A stretch of 64,000 nt of DNA from Aotearoamyces nothofagi (lineage: Eukaryota; Ascomycota; Leotiomycetes; Leotiales; Tympanidaceae). Location: the NCBI GenBank assembly GCA_015345905.1, contig JADDTR010000044.1, forward strand, positions 1 to 64,000, in the 5' to 3' direction. The notes under the pieces are model-generated. The model saw only the letters and a program-made list of their open reading frames with translations. It did no database searches and was not told the DNA's origin. Positions within the stretch are counted from its first letter, which is position 1. Every line of letters begins with the position of its first letter. Below are positions 42,688 through 54,000 of the stretch, in pieces. The position numbers and the translations under genes are program-made.

Positions 42688-43705
42688 TCACCATGCTATA
42701 TTTCGAATGAAATCATATACCTCTTGTGCAGAGGCCACCTCAGAGTACCAGCACCGCTTGATGATGCTTCCACACGTTACATGTGATATATCAGGGAACT
42801 TGTAGGCTCTATAGTTGTCTTCAACTTCATCACTAGAGAGTTCCTGAAAGGGGTATTGGCCTGTCATAATATAGTAGATGGTAGAGCCGAGGCCAAATAG
42901 ATCATCTTGTACCGTCGGTTGGTGGCCGCGCCAATCCAGGTCAGGTGGTGCGAACCTTTTTCCAACGCATGCTGATGCTCGTGAGCCTTCCCAAGACGAG
43001 CCACTGAAGTCTGCAATTTTGAGACCGAGATCCGCGCCCAGGAGGAAATTTTTTGGTTCCAAATCACAGTGAATCACACATGCAACATGTAAAAGCTGAA
43101 GTCCTTCAGCCGCCTCCTGTGCCCACTGGAGTCGCCGTGTCACAGAGACCGTGTTGTTATTATCGAGGAGAAAATCCTTCAAGCTGCCATTTGGCATATA
43201 TTCCAGAGTAAGGACGCAGTGGTTTGGATCCCAATCGATCATCCGAACCAGGCGGGGATGCCTACCTAACCTCTTATATATCTGGCTTTCAATCATTATC
43301 TCTTCGCGGCAATGGTCTGCTTCAGAGCCGGGCCATGGGGATTTGACTACATCGCCAGACGGTAAGCGTTCCAGAATCCCCGATGCACCACTGGCTAAAA
43401 AATCGCCCTTTGAAGCCCGCATACAGTACTCGATTTCCGCGATAGGTTTGACGTCCTCGATAGTTGCGATAGCTAGGTCCTAAGAATCACTCGTTAGAGA
43501 ATAAGCATCGTGACAGTCTCTTGTAACCTACCTCCTTAGTAGCAGAGCATTCTAGACCATTCTCAAAATCCTGCTCAATCAAAACCCTCCCGCCATGATT
43601 GCTGAATAGCCAGGACGTCGTCCTGACGATGCAAGTAAGCAGAGCGGAAGGCCAGCGCGACATTCTCCAAATCGACCAACCGGAGACCCAGCGGATAAAG
43701 AACAT
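42688..43705 (-). CDS. Small divergent protein kinase
   Basis: Exons 43532-43705 and 42688-43479 encode 321 residues. The kinase domain starts about residue 85: a Gly-poor loop (FLASGASGILERLPSG), the beta-3 lysine in GDVVKSPWPG, an alpha-C Glu in EEIMIESQIYKRL, the catalytic loop HCDLEPKNFLL, and IADFSGSSWEG in place of DFG, followed by APPDL where APE is usual. HxD and the metal Asp are present, so activity is plausible. The N-terminal exon (MFFIRWVSGWSIWRMSRWPS) is unusual and Trp-rich; its ATG is the first available. Such small kinases are expanded in filamentous ascomycetes without known roles. It is flanked on both sides by AT-rich gene-poor DNA. Real gene likely; first exon less sure. 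Confidence 0.75.
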
Positions 43706-45171
43706 ATTGGAAGGATGTATAGAGATGTCACGAAGCGAATCATCCGAGAATTGTATATAGGGCTTGGTTGATATACTTGAGGGTAGCTGCCCATGCCAAG
43801 TGTGCTATCTTGAAGTCATCCGGTGCTCACGGGAAGCTAGCACCATTACATGAACGACGGTGGCACATATTCACGTGCGCTTGCTTTAGCAACAGAATTA
43901 CCCTTCTACGTACTGAGAAGAGAGTGCATTCGGAGGTAGAAAGATGATGTATAAAGCTCGCCCCTCGCGAGTGGTTTTATAAACCACTCGCTTGCTAATA
44001 AATGACTAATAATACAAGTTCCTAGGTATAGAATTCCTTGGGCTTTACAGTACTTAAAGCCTGTATATCATACAGTACAAACCCCTTTCCGGCTAGAACT
44101 GCTGGATTGCTCCTGCACCGTATATATATATTATCTATTCTTGCAATGTCTAACGATTATAGACAGTCTGGATACAGGTAAGAACATTCCAACAATCGGT
44201 CTCGATTGTATACTTGAGAGTGATAGACCGACTATCGTTCATGATTGACTTGATCGTGGCACTACTGACTACCTTGTTGGCCATCTTTGGATATATAATA
44301 TAGAGTATGTACTAGGTCAAGAGTGACTGATTCTTGGTATAATATAAACATGACCGATAGAAGCCATTGTTTGAGCAAACAATAGCTTTATATATTAAGC
44401 ACATCTAGGACAAGAGGAAAAGAGCATTGGGGTAAAATTGATGATGAGAATTAATGGTTGAGACGTTAGATGGAGCCTTGCTGCCAGTAAGGAGTAGTCC
44501 AAGGCGAACAGAGATTCTTGGAAGTAATGCTATTACAAGCCGTGTAATACAAGCGTAAAGGCAGGTCAAACCAGGATATCCCTCTACCCTGGTGCCCTCT
44601 CCCTCTACCCCTCCACCTTCTCCAACCTCTCCCATGCCCCTCGTGGCCCCTTCCAATCTACTACGCCACTACCCGATCGGTATTCAAGGCTGCTCAGGTC
44701 TTCACGCTCTTCTCGAGAGCATACTAGTTGGCCTTGAAGCCACCGAGGACAGCGCGGAAGTCTAGGTGGTCTGTCCGGTCCGTCAGTTGCTAGCCGGGAT
44801 ACAGCTCACGACTGTAAAGCTGGACAGGAGGATGGCCAACGTATCCGCAAGTCCGCTGTACATGTCTGCGCAGAGACGCTTCTGGTTTTTGCGGATACGG
44901 TTCAGGCCCGCAGTCTTGCAGCAGGCGAAGCTGTTGACGGAGTAAACTGGTGGCTCGCCAAGACTTGTGTTCCGCCCATTCTTAGCGACTGCCGTGCGCC
45001 GCCGCCACCAACCACAGGCGCGGCCCGCAACAACATGGAATTGGAAATCATTATCAGTTCATTGCACCATGAACTCTCCTGCAATTCCTCGACATCGATG
45101 ACCAGGGATGCTTCGACGCTCATGACTTCGACTAATACGCCGAAACTGCTATCAGAACGCTCTCGTCCACT
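43706..45171. other. Gene-poor AT-rich block, then a GC-richer island before MGM1
   Basis: 43850-44600 is AT-rich, with many TA steps, and has no coding frame; RIP decay is my inference. 44640-45120 is abruptly GC-richer, and on the minus strand one frame stays open for about 70 codons with normal codon use, with segments such as SFACCKTAGLNRIRKNQKRL and FRAVLGGFKAN. I cannot identify a family or build a start, so I do not call a gene. The last part must contain the MGM1 promoter. Confidence 0.5.
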
Positions 45172-48080
45172 ATGAGTGCGAGGCTCGTGTCAGCTAGGCT
45201 TGTGCCTGTGGCACGTCGAGTGCCATTCCTCGTCGCTCGACGTTTCCACCATCGTATCAGCTCAGCCGCTGGCGGCCTGCTCAGATCAGACATAGCAGTA
45301 CGGACAGCGCGGAGGCGTCTATGGCCCATGGGGTTCAATTCTATTCACAACGCTGTCGCCGTTCGAAATGCTTCCTTCGCACGCATGATCCCGAGCCTTG
45401 TCCTCAAGTTCGCCAGAATTCCTGCCATATTTGGAGGAGCCATGATTGCTGGTCTTGCGTATCTACAATATCAGGCAACGCGTATGTTTACCGTGTAATC
45501 CTTACGGATCTTTAACTAACCTATTGGCAACTAGAAGCAGGAAATTATGCCATTGACCTCTTTCACCGAACCAGTGATACAGTTGGTGGCGCTGCGGGAG
45601 GCATCTTTGGTAGCGCAAGAGATATTGTCAAACAGACTCGAAGAGGTTTTGACAACACTAAAGAACAGCTCAATTTACCCGAGATGCCAGAATGGATGCA
45701 GAAGATCCTTCGCATCCGCGAGGAGACTGTCACGGGCGAAGGCGGCTCGGGTGGTTCAGGTGGTTCAGGAGGCGAAGGTCCTAAAGAAAGTCGAGTAGCT
45801 GCTGCCGCTGCTGTTGCTGGAACAGCAGCCGCGTATGGGTATGATCAATCGCCAGAATCAGATACAAGATCCGGTGAGGAGAGTGCCAAGGATGACCAGA
45901 TGATGGTCTTGACAAAGAAGATGATCGAGATCCGATCCATATTACAGACAGTTGGACAGTCGAACACCCTCATACTACCATCCATCGTGGTCATTGGCTC
46001 CCAGTCCTCTGGAAAGAGTTCAGTCTTGGAAGCCATCGTTGGTCACGAATTCCTGCCCAAAGGATCAAACATGGTAACCCGACGTCCTATTGAACTTACT
46101 CTGGTCAACACTCCCGATTCGAAAGCTGAATATGGAGAATTTCCGGCCCTTCGTTTGGGCAAAATTACCGACTTTTCCTCCATCCAAAGGACGTTGACAG
46201 AGCTCAACCTAGCAGTGCCAGACACCGAGTGCGTCTCGGATGATCCTATCCAACTAACAATATCGTCTCCACACGTTCCTGATTTGTCACTTATCGATCT
46301 TCCTGGGTACATACAAGTCGCTGGGCATGACCAACCGGAGGAACTGAAACAGAAAATTTCTGATCTTTGCGACAAGTATATTCAGCCACCAAATATCATC
46401 CTAGCCATCTCAGCGGCGGATGTTGATCTGGCCAATTCCACGGCCCTCCGAGCAAGTAGAAGAGTTGACCCAAGAGGAGAAAGAACGATTGGCGTTGTAA
46501 CTAAGATGGACCTTGTCGATGCAACAAGAGGAGCTAGTATCCTCAACGACCGAAAATATCCATTGCGACTAGGATATGTTGGTGTAGTTTGCAAGGTACC
46601 TCAAACGACTGGTCTATTCAAGAAAGGCAGTGGCAATATTACCTCCGCTATTTCAAAGAATGAGCACGCTTTTTTCTCCTCCCATCCTTTGGAATATGGA
46701 CCAGAAGCAGGCCTGAGCATCGGCACTACGACGCTTCGCAAGAAGTTGATGCAAGTTCTAGAGCAAACAATGGCTTCTAGTCTTCAGAGCACGAGCGATG
46801 CAATTCACCAGGAGTTAGAAGAAGCGACATACGAGTTCAAGGTTCAATACAATGATCGCCCATTATCGGCTGAATCGTACCTTGCCGAGAGCTTGGATGG
46901 TTTCAAGCACTCTTTCAAAGAATTTGCAGAAAGTTTTGGGCGACCACAAGTTCGCGAAATGCTCAAGCAGGAGCTCGACCAGCGAGTACTTGACCTTTTG
47001 GCAGCTCGGTACTGGAACAAACCTCTAACTAGCCTTGCACCACTTCAAGCAGAACCGGATAGTCTAGCGGATCTCCCAAAAGCAGACGCTGACTCTTTAT
47101 ACTGGCATCGTAAACTTGATGCCTCGACTTCTGCACTCACCAAGCTTGGTGTTGGTCGTCTGGCAACAACGGTTGTAGCAAATGCTATTCAGGCTAATGT
47201 TGACCGTCTTGTTGACCATTCCACCTTTGCTTCTCACCCTTTTGCCCGCCAAGCAATTACAGATGCGGCATCAGGAATTTTAAACGAGAGGTTCTATAGC
47301 ACCAGTGACCAAGTGGAAAATTGCATCAAGCCTTACAAGTTCGAGATAGATGTTGAAGAGGGAGAGTGGAGCCGAGGGAGAGAGAATGTAACTGGCGTGT
47401 TGAAGAACGAGCTAAAGGCTTGTGAAGCAGCTGTTAAACGTGTAGAACAGTCCGTTGGCGGACGGAAAAAGCTGAATAGCGTTCTAGAATTCGTCGACAG
47501 GGCAAGGAGAGGCGATGTTGTTGTCGAAGGGGCTGGTGCTGGTGGCGCTGGCGGTTTCAGCGCTGCCTTGCTACAAAAAGGTAATGTTCAATTCTGCTAA
47601 AGATACCGCAAGTTGCTAATGGAGAAACCCACAGGCCGAGAAGCTGCTTTCTTACGCGATCGAGCTGACATTATCAAAATGCGTCTTGTAGCTTTGAAAT
47701 CCAAGCAGTGCTCTACTCTAAAAAACAAATATTATTGCCCGGAAATCTTCCTCGATGTAGTCGCCACAAAACTCACCCAGACCGCCGTCCTCTTCCTCAA
47801 TGTCGAGTTGCTCTCCGAATTCTATTATAACTTTCCTCGGGAATTAGATCTGCGCCTCGGCCGTCACCTCTCAGATGATGAAATCGAGAGATTTGCAAAG
47901 GAGGATCCCAAGGTCAAGTCACATTTGGAAGTAATTAGAAAGAAGGAATTGCTGGAGCTGGTTCTCGAGAAGATGGAGAGCTTGCGAGCTCTAGAGGGTC
48001 GAGAAAAAAGACGAGAGGCGGTTGGAAGTAAGAAGAAGGGTGCCGAGAGGGAGCGCACCAAGGGTTGGGGGTTCTTCTGA
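45172..48080 (+). CDS. MGM1: Mitochondrial dynamin-like GTPase (Mgm1/OPA1)
   Basis: Fuses mitochondrial inner membranes and keeps cristae shape, on the intermembrane-space side. Exons 45172-45481, 45535-47580 and 47635-48080 encode 933 residues. A targeting sequence (MSARLVSARLVPVARRVPFL) is followed by a membrane anchor near residues 85-100 (IPAIFGGAMIAGLAYL), giving the long form; a second Ala-rich hydrophobic stretch (~200, VAAAAAVAGTAAAYGY) is the usual Pcp1/rhomboid cleavage region. G1 GSQSSGKSS (~257), G3 DLPGY (~358) and G4 TKMDLVD (~425) are intact. The middle/stalk and a C-terminal GED-like helix (EVIRKKELLELVLEKME) follow. A Gly/Ser-rich linker (GEGGSGGSGGSGGEG) precedes the cleavage region. 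Confidence 0.97.
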
Positions 48081-48834
48081 GTTCGGATATGTTCGAGACA
48101 AGGTTAAATGAGATGACTTGGCGACTTTGTTGGCAGAAAGCCGGTTTGATGACTATGGACTAGGGGAGTTTGGAGAAATTTTATATAATATGATATCATT
48201 TGTCCGCTCCCACTCTATTCATGTCAATAGTCTGCTAATAACTCAAATGTGTTTATTCGCTTTTGCTGATATCGACACTGGACCCCTGAATCGCTAAAGC
48301 AGAACATGTGTACGGTATACCTGGCTGATCAGCAACGATGTGCGATGTGATGGCGAAGGAAAGAGAGATGGAGGGGGTTAGGGATGCGAGGAGGCATGAG
48401 GGAAGCATGGTGAGCGGGACGGAGAGCCACCTCGCGCGGGTCGTGGTGGAGTACGACGATGTCTTCGCTGCTGAGCATGCGGGGGCTTTCGGAGTCGGGG
48501 CACAGCTGAGCAGGCGAACGAACAGCAGTCTGGATCCCAGCTCTCGCGGGCTCTCTGCAGACATGTTGCTGATTGTCGGGGCAGGATTTTATAGACATCT
48601 GAGAGCCTCTAGATCATATGATATTCTTCTGGTCAGGGTGCTGTGAGTCTTTTATTTTAATTTTTAATAATGCTGAATTGAAGCCTTGGTCTAGGGTATC
48701 TAATGTATTCTCCCTGATAACACCGAGACAATGCTGCTGTATCTAATGTATTCTCCCGATAACACCGATCCAATGCTGCTGTACTGTACTGCTACTGTAC
48801 ATATTAATATTGTACATGGTGTATGTTTCCGCTT
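48081..48834. other. Convergent 3' region MGM1 / cystinosin
   Basis: About 750 bp. A GC-richer patch at 48330-48600 has an open frame of about 100 codons on the plus strand, but no recognisable domain or splice partner, so it is not called. It also holds the tandem duplication at 48696-48780. Confidence 0.5.
48696..48780. repeat. Tandem duplication, 43 and 42 bp
   Basis: Two adjacent near-identical copies (48696-48738 and 48739-48780) beginning GTATCTAATGTATTCTCCC and ending CAATGCTGCT, differing by a one-base indel and a few substitutions. Recent local duplication. Confidence 0.95.
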
Positions 48835-49765
48835 CTACCGCACAGTATTTCTCAACAAGGGTTCTTGTTCTCCTACTTCTTCTTCTTCATCCGATGTACC
48901 GCCTTCTGCCTCCTCAAAGGCCTTTCCGCGTGCCCCGCGATAGAGAATGTAGTGCTGGACCACGAAGATAGCGTCGTAGATAATCGAGACGTTACCCAGT
49001 GCAAGCTTCACAGGGTTTCCAGTGAGTCCGGACCAGTCGCCTTGTAGATAGCTGTCGATACAAAGCTGTACGACAGAGAGAATGCCACCAAAGAGGTCGA
49101 GGAGGATGGTGAAAATAGACCAGCCGTGAGTGGATTGATTGCGGTAGTTCGTGAGAACTTGTGGTGCATATTTGACCACAGTGATAAATAGTTTCACGTA
49201 TGAGAAGGTATAGATCTATAAAGAGTAAATGGTCAGCAAGGCTCACAAGCTCAAGTTAGCAGGGCATGCTCACCACGTCGATCCATGCCCAGCCGCTGGT
49301 CGGATTTTCGTCCGGCGTTGCGACAACAATGAGGGCCACAATCGCTGGCGCCAACACGCTTGCCAGGACGACAGCAAGAATACTCCAGCTCGGTCTTGCA
49401 CCGTGACCTGTCTTTCCATCCTTGTCAAAGCCCCATATTGCAGGCACGAATTGTGAGAGGTAGATTGCGCATATTAAGAAGGCATGGCCGGCAAACGCGA
49501 GGTCGTTCAACCGCACTGTTGGAGCGAGGCCATGGTTTCGAGCAGCGTACTCTTCTCGGATGAGCGGCGAGTAAAGGAATGCGGCATTGAATATGAAGTA
49601 AGCAGCGAAGCCGAGCACGTTGACTATTGGGAAGTCAACCGTCACTCCGGAGGTGGATTTCCGGCGCCAGTTGAGAACCGTCTGCGGATAGAACGACAGC
49701 GACCATGAGATGAAGTAGGTCCAGCCAACGACGTTGGACAAAGCCCTGAGGAATGAGAAAGCCAT
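48835..49765 (-). CDS. ERS1: Cystinosin homologue, PQ-loop transporter
   Basis: Proton-coupled cystine exporter of the vacuole/lysosome. Exons 49274-49765 and 48835-49215 give 290 residues. Seven hydrophobic segments and two PQ motifs: [15 protein letters not shown] (~residue 27) and [15 protein letters not shown] (~180). The first TM loop WSLSFYPQ and the second-repeat [20 protein letters not shown] match cystinosin. An acidic C-terminus ends [11 protein letters not shown], resembling a dileucine sorting signal (EPLL) for vacuole delivery. Splice joins IDV to IYTFSYVK. The symbol follows the yeast orthologue. Confidence 0.92.
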
Positions 49766-50162
49766 GATTCTTCGGCCATCAATGTTGTTGATGACGGGAG
49801 TCTGAAGGAGGAGAGAGAATACAGAGAATGGTGGAAAAATCTTCAGGTGCGATAGTATAGTCAGTCGTTAGCTACTGCCGTCCATCGGAGGCTTTGGCTC
49901 GGCGTGAGTGGACGCATTCGGGGTCCAGCTTATCTACTGATAAAGCTAATCTGGCAGGACTTTTACATAAACACGTGTTGCGGCTCATTACGCCATTTTG
50001 GAGGGGCATGTCGAGTCGGCCGGGCTAAGATAAGGAGCGCGTCTCGGGCCATCTTATCGCTGCACCTGGATAAGCCAAGCTGCGACATCAAGATCTCGAC
50101 GGCAAGACGAGCACAGAAGACCTGCACAGAAGACCTCCTTATTACCTATTCCGGGCATCAGA
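49766..50162. promoter_or_regulatory. Divergent promoter, cystinosin / F-box-like gene
   Basis: About 400 bp with no gene. CACGTG near 49972. GACGAGCACAGAAGACCTGCACAGAAGACC near 50105-50135 has a direct repeat GCACAGAAGACC. Confidence 0.5.
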
Positions 50163-50843
50163 ATGCCGGATGCGCTGTTCCTAGACCTTCCCCGCGAGAT
50201 ACGCAACCAGATATACAGTCTCCTCCTAACTGTCCCTCCGCTACCTGACTCTCACCCCCTTGGATACTGCAGGCCAATTTACCCGTCGATCTTGCCCGTT
50301 TGCCGCCAGATATACCATGAAGCAGGCCAGTGCTTATATGGCAGCAACACATTCATAGCGCACTACTCCCTCCTCGCAAGCATGCCGCAGCTTCGCCGAT
50401 GGCATGCTCCCATCACCGCCCCTCGCTTGACATCCATGATAAAGCGCTTTCATATCTACGTCCGTGTCGATTGTGATGCCCGCTTCACAGCTGAGAAGGC
50501 TCGAGAGGCCTTTTCCGGGATTGAGGAACTGGCGGTCGAGGTCTTTCAATCACAGTTCTGTAGCTCGGATCATCAAATACTAAAGCTCTTCGAGAGGATC
50601 AGGGGTGTGAAGAAGGCGAGAGTGTTTGGGAGTGTGACGGCATTTCCTGAGTATGCCAGATGGCTGGAGAGAGTAATGATGAGTCCTGAAGGCGCTGAAT
50701 TGCTGGAATCGGTTGCAAAAGAGGTGAGACCCTTTGGCACATGGTCTGCCAATAGATTCATGCCAGGCTTACTGTTCCTCTTTCTTAGTAGGCAACATCA
50801 GATTCATTATATTGTCAGTGTTAAGGCTCTTGTAAGTGTCTAA
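50163..50843 (+). CDS. F-box/2EXR-like hypothetical protein
   Basis: Single exon, 226 residues. The N-terminus LFLDLPREIRNQIYSLLLTV is the leader helix of the F-box-like / DUF7730-type proteins common in filamentous fungi; ILPVCRQIYHEAGQCLYGSN is the second conserved block. The rest (MIKRFHIYVRVDCDARF, IEELAVEVFQSQF) is a beta-rich region typical of this group. No catalytic residues. Function unknown; substrate-adaptor role is only suggested by the F-box similarity. The last ~25 residues may be altered if an unseen intron exists. Confidence 0.75.
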   Translation: MPDALFLDLPREIRNQIYSLLLTVPPLPDSHPLGYCRPIYPSILPVCRQIYHEAGQCLYGSNTFIAHYSLLASMPQLRRWHAPITAPRLTSMIKRFHIYVRVDCDARFTAEKAREAFSGIEELAVEVFQSQFCSSDHQILKLFERIRGVKKARVFGSVTAFPEYARWLERVMMSPEGAELLESVAKEVRPFGTWSANRFMPGLLFLFLSRQHQIHYIVSVKALVSV

Positions 50844-51040
50844 GGCTTTGAGACAAGAGCTCGTTGTCGGTGCTAGGAGATCAGCCATCCGTTCTCATCA
50901 GCTATTCTCTTTTGTGTCATTTGTTTGTATTTTATTTACAATACTCTTGCTAACCCTTTCTATAAAACCGCTGTAAATGCTTTGCACCATAGCTACGTAC
51001 CATGCATAAGATATCGTCGACATACTAAAATCCCAGCGAT
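50844..51040. other. Short convergent 3' gap
   Basis: 197 bp between the F-box-like gene and the helicase stop; AT-rich, nothing notable. Confidence 0.5.
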
Positions 51041-54000
51041 CTATTGATCCATACCATCTAATTCCACCAGTCGTGTAACGATAGCTACTACTTCATTATT
51101 GCCCAAATCCATCTCCGGCTCGTCGATCTTCTTCGCCAAGACGTCGTCGAGCATGCCTCTCAGCCGACTGATCAGTACACCAATTCTTGCCCATCCTCGT
51201 AGGCGCAGCCAGCCATCAACCAGGAGGCCGCGACCTAGCGTATCTAGTGTGATCGGACCAGAGAAGAGAAGTGCAGTATAGGCGTTGAATGCTAAACAAC
51301 ATGTCAGCCGTGCCTACAAAAGAGCCAGAGCGGAAACTTACGGGTCAAGTCGCGGATGAAAACCTTGCTGGTAGCCATCTTATTGAAGTAGCTCATATAT
51401 GCAGCATTACCAGGGAATGTCTGCGCATCAAACAATGTCGAGCTGGGATGCACAAAGACACGGCCATTTTCTTGATTGAAGTACTTAATAGTCCTAGCTT
51501 CCGGATCCAGCTCAACCGCTCCTGATACAGACTGTGCAAATTTCTTGTCTGGGAAGTCGATGCGGGCGAGCTGGGGATTGAAGGCCCCTGCGATCAAGGA
51601 GCGAATCAGGGCTGTGTTGGAATTGCTTTTGTTGAACCCAAGGTTTGTGCGGTGGGGGATGAAGCCGATTTCCCGTAAGGAAGTCATATATTGCGTTCTG
51701 TTAGAGGAAATATCGTTCAGTGTCTGATATGACAGAAAGTTATCAGAGCACCAGTTGCGGACTTCCCGCTGCGGTATGCTAGAAGTGCGGGATTAGTTTA
51801 TGCTATTCCACTACGACAGCATGACATACCTTCTGTTGCTGTTCATATCATCCCATTGCTCAAAAGCATGCAAGTCACCAATAAGGTCACCCTGTCCTGA
51901 TGAAAACCTGGCCCTGGCAGATTTTGCTTCTTCGCGTTTATCTTGAGGTGATACGAAAGGACTCTTCACAGTCAAAATGGCAGCAATTATGACGCATGCA
52001 TCTAGGCAGCCAAACATGGCTCCATACACCATCAGTTTTCCACATCTAAGATCAGCAGGTATCATTGACAGATGTCTACCTAGTGCTGTAAGATCGTCAC
52101 CATCTAGAGCACCCATCCTACCAAGGAGATCTATCGCGCCTTCCACGGCAAGACTTTCTGGCGGAGTCAAAGCGCTCGCCAAGAATTGACGGACTTCTTT
52201 AATGCCCATAGCACGTACCGAAAGGCAGAGCTGCTCAAGCGGGACACGTCGGATTTCAGGCTCCGGTCTTTCCATCATCTTTACCATCTCGGCGTTGCGA
52301 GTATAGAGCTTGTAGCATTTGCCGGCTTGAACTCTACCAGCTCGACCTCGTCTCTGTTTGCAGGCAGCACGAGATGCCCAGACCTCTTCCAGCTTTCGCA
52401 TGTTATTTTGTGGATCATAGCTTGTCTCCTTGACTCTTCCTGTGTCAATGACTGCAACGATATCATCAATAGTGATAGATGTCTCTGCCACGTTCGTGGC
52501 AACGATAACCTTTCGCTTTCCGCTAGGGGCGTGTGGGAAGACCCGTCGTTGTTCGATGGATTGTAATGATGCGTGCAATGGTAGCGCATGTAGATTGGGA
52601 ATGGAGCGAAGATAATCCAAAGTCTTGTTGATTTCAACCACACCAGGAAGGAATATCAAAATACCACCATCTTGTTTCAGATAAGTTAACTCCGCGTCAA
52701 TTTCTTGAACAGTCTGGGTGATGAGATCATAGTTGATTCTCATGCCTATGCTCTGAATCGCGCTCGCGACATCCGAGTCCATTCCAGCGGTATCATCATC
52801 ATTATCGCCATCTCTTCTTGAACCTCTGCCGGCATTGAAGCCGGTCATGCGAATAACATCATCAAGATAGTAATCCTCTACTGGGAACGTCCGACCACTG
52901 ATTTCGATTCTTCCAACCTTGCCGTCGCTCTTAAAATATTCCTCAAAGACCCCGGCATCCAAGGTAGCAGACATCAAGATGAGTCTTAGGTCTTTCCTCT
53001 TCCGAAGCACATCTCTGAGTAATACAAGCAAGAAATCAGTATCCAAACTGCGTTCATGCACTTCATCAATAATCACATGGCTTATATCGGCCAGGGATGC
53101 AACCACATCATCACTGCTTCCGCCTGAGGTTTGTAGCCTCCGAAGCAAGACTCCAGTAGTTACGAATGTGATCTTCGTCTGTGGCGTAGTTTTGGACTCG
53201 CCTCTAATTATATATCCAACCTCCTGTCCAACAACAGAACAGCGCTCATCGCTGACACGATCAGCAAGACCAAGGGCGGAAATCCTTCTCGGTTGGGTGC
53301 ATATGATTTTCGTTGATTCTCCCAGAGCTCTCGCGTAAAGATCGTCCAGAATGAATTGGGCCGATTGTGTTGATTTACCAGACCCAGTCTCTCCAGAGAT
53401 GATCGTTACTTGGTGTGAATTCACCGTATCAATTATTTCCTCCCGCATTTCCCATGCCGGAAGAGATCTCCGCTGTACTAGACTAGCTTGTAATCGTGAA
53501 TCTTGTTGGCGCCTTCTCCAGTCTTCCTGGCTCTTTGGGCTTTCAATCCACCTAATAGGAGGTGGATGCCTCAAGGCCCGTCTCCGTTGCCGTCGGTCAG
53601 GGGCGCGTACTTCACTGATAGTTGATGCAGCCGCTGAGACCTCTCTCAACTTTCCGGGCCTCTCAATGATATTGTAGAAGTTTTGTTCGACCCAATCTAC
53701 GAGGAAGAAAACCATCTGCTCTCCCAGCAAGCTCTCCGTGGCGTGGGCCAAGGCCTTTTTCATAATACTTAAACGTATGTATGCTGGTAAAGCTGCAATT
53801 ATTGATATAACTGGTACGGAGCGAGGGTATTCTGCAGATCTTCGTATCTGAATTTCGGCATTGACTGCCGCATTTCGTCCACGGTTTGCCGGATTTATAT
53901 GTATCTTGCAAATGTCGGGCGACGGTCGTGAATATTTATCACCGAATACGGAGTCTAGACTCATTAATTCCTCTTCCCAGATGTTATCAAGGTTTTCGCC

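Noticed and set aside
42030-44600. Possible relics of a transposable element around the kinase gene
   Set aside because: AT bias suggests RIP, but I could find no terminal repeats, polymerase, integrase or transposase motif to name an element.
50105-50135. Direct repeat GCACAGAAGACC as a regulatory element
   Set aside because: Only two copies of 12 bp; no known factor site and no second promoter sharing it in this window.
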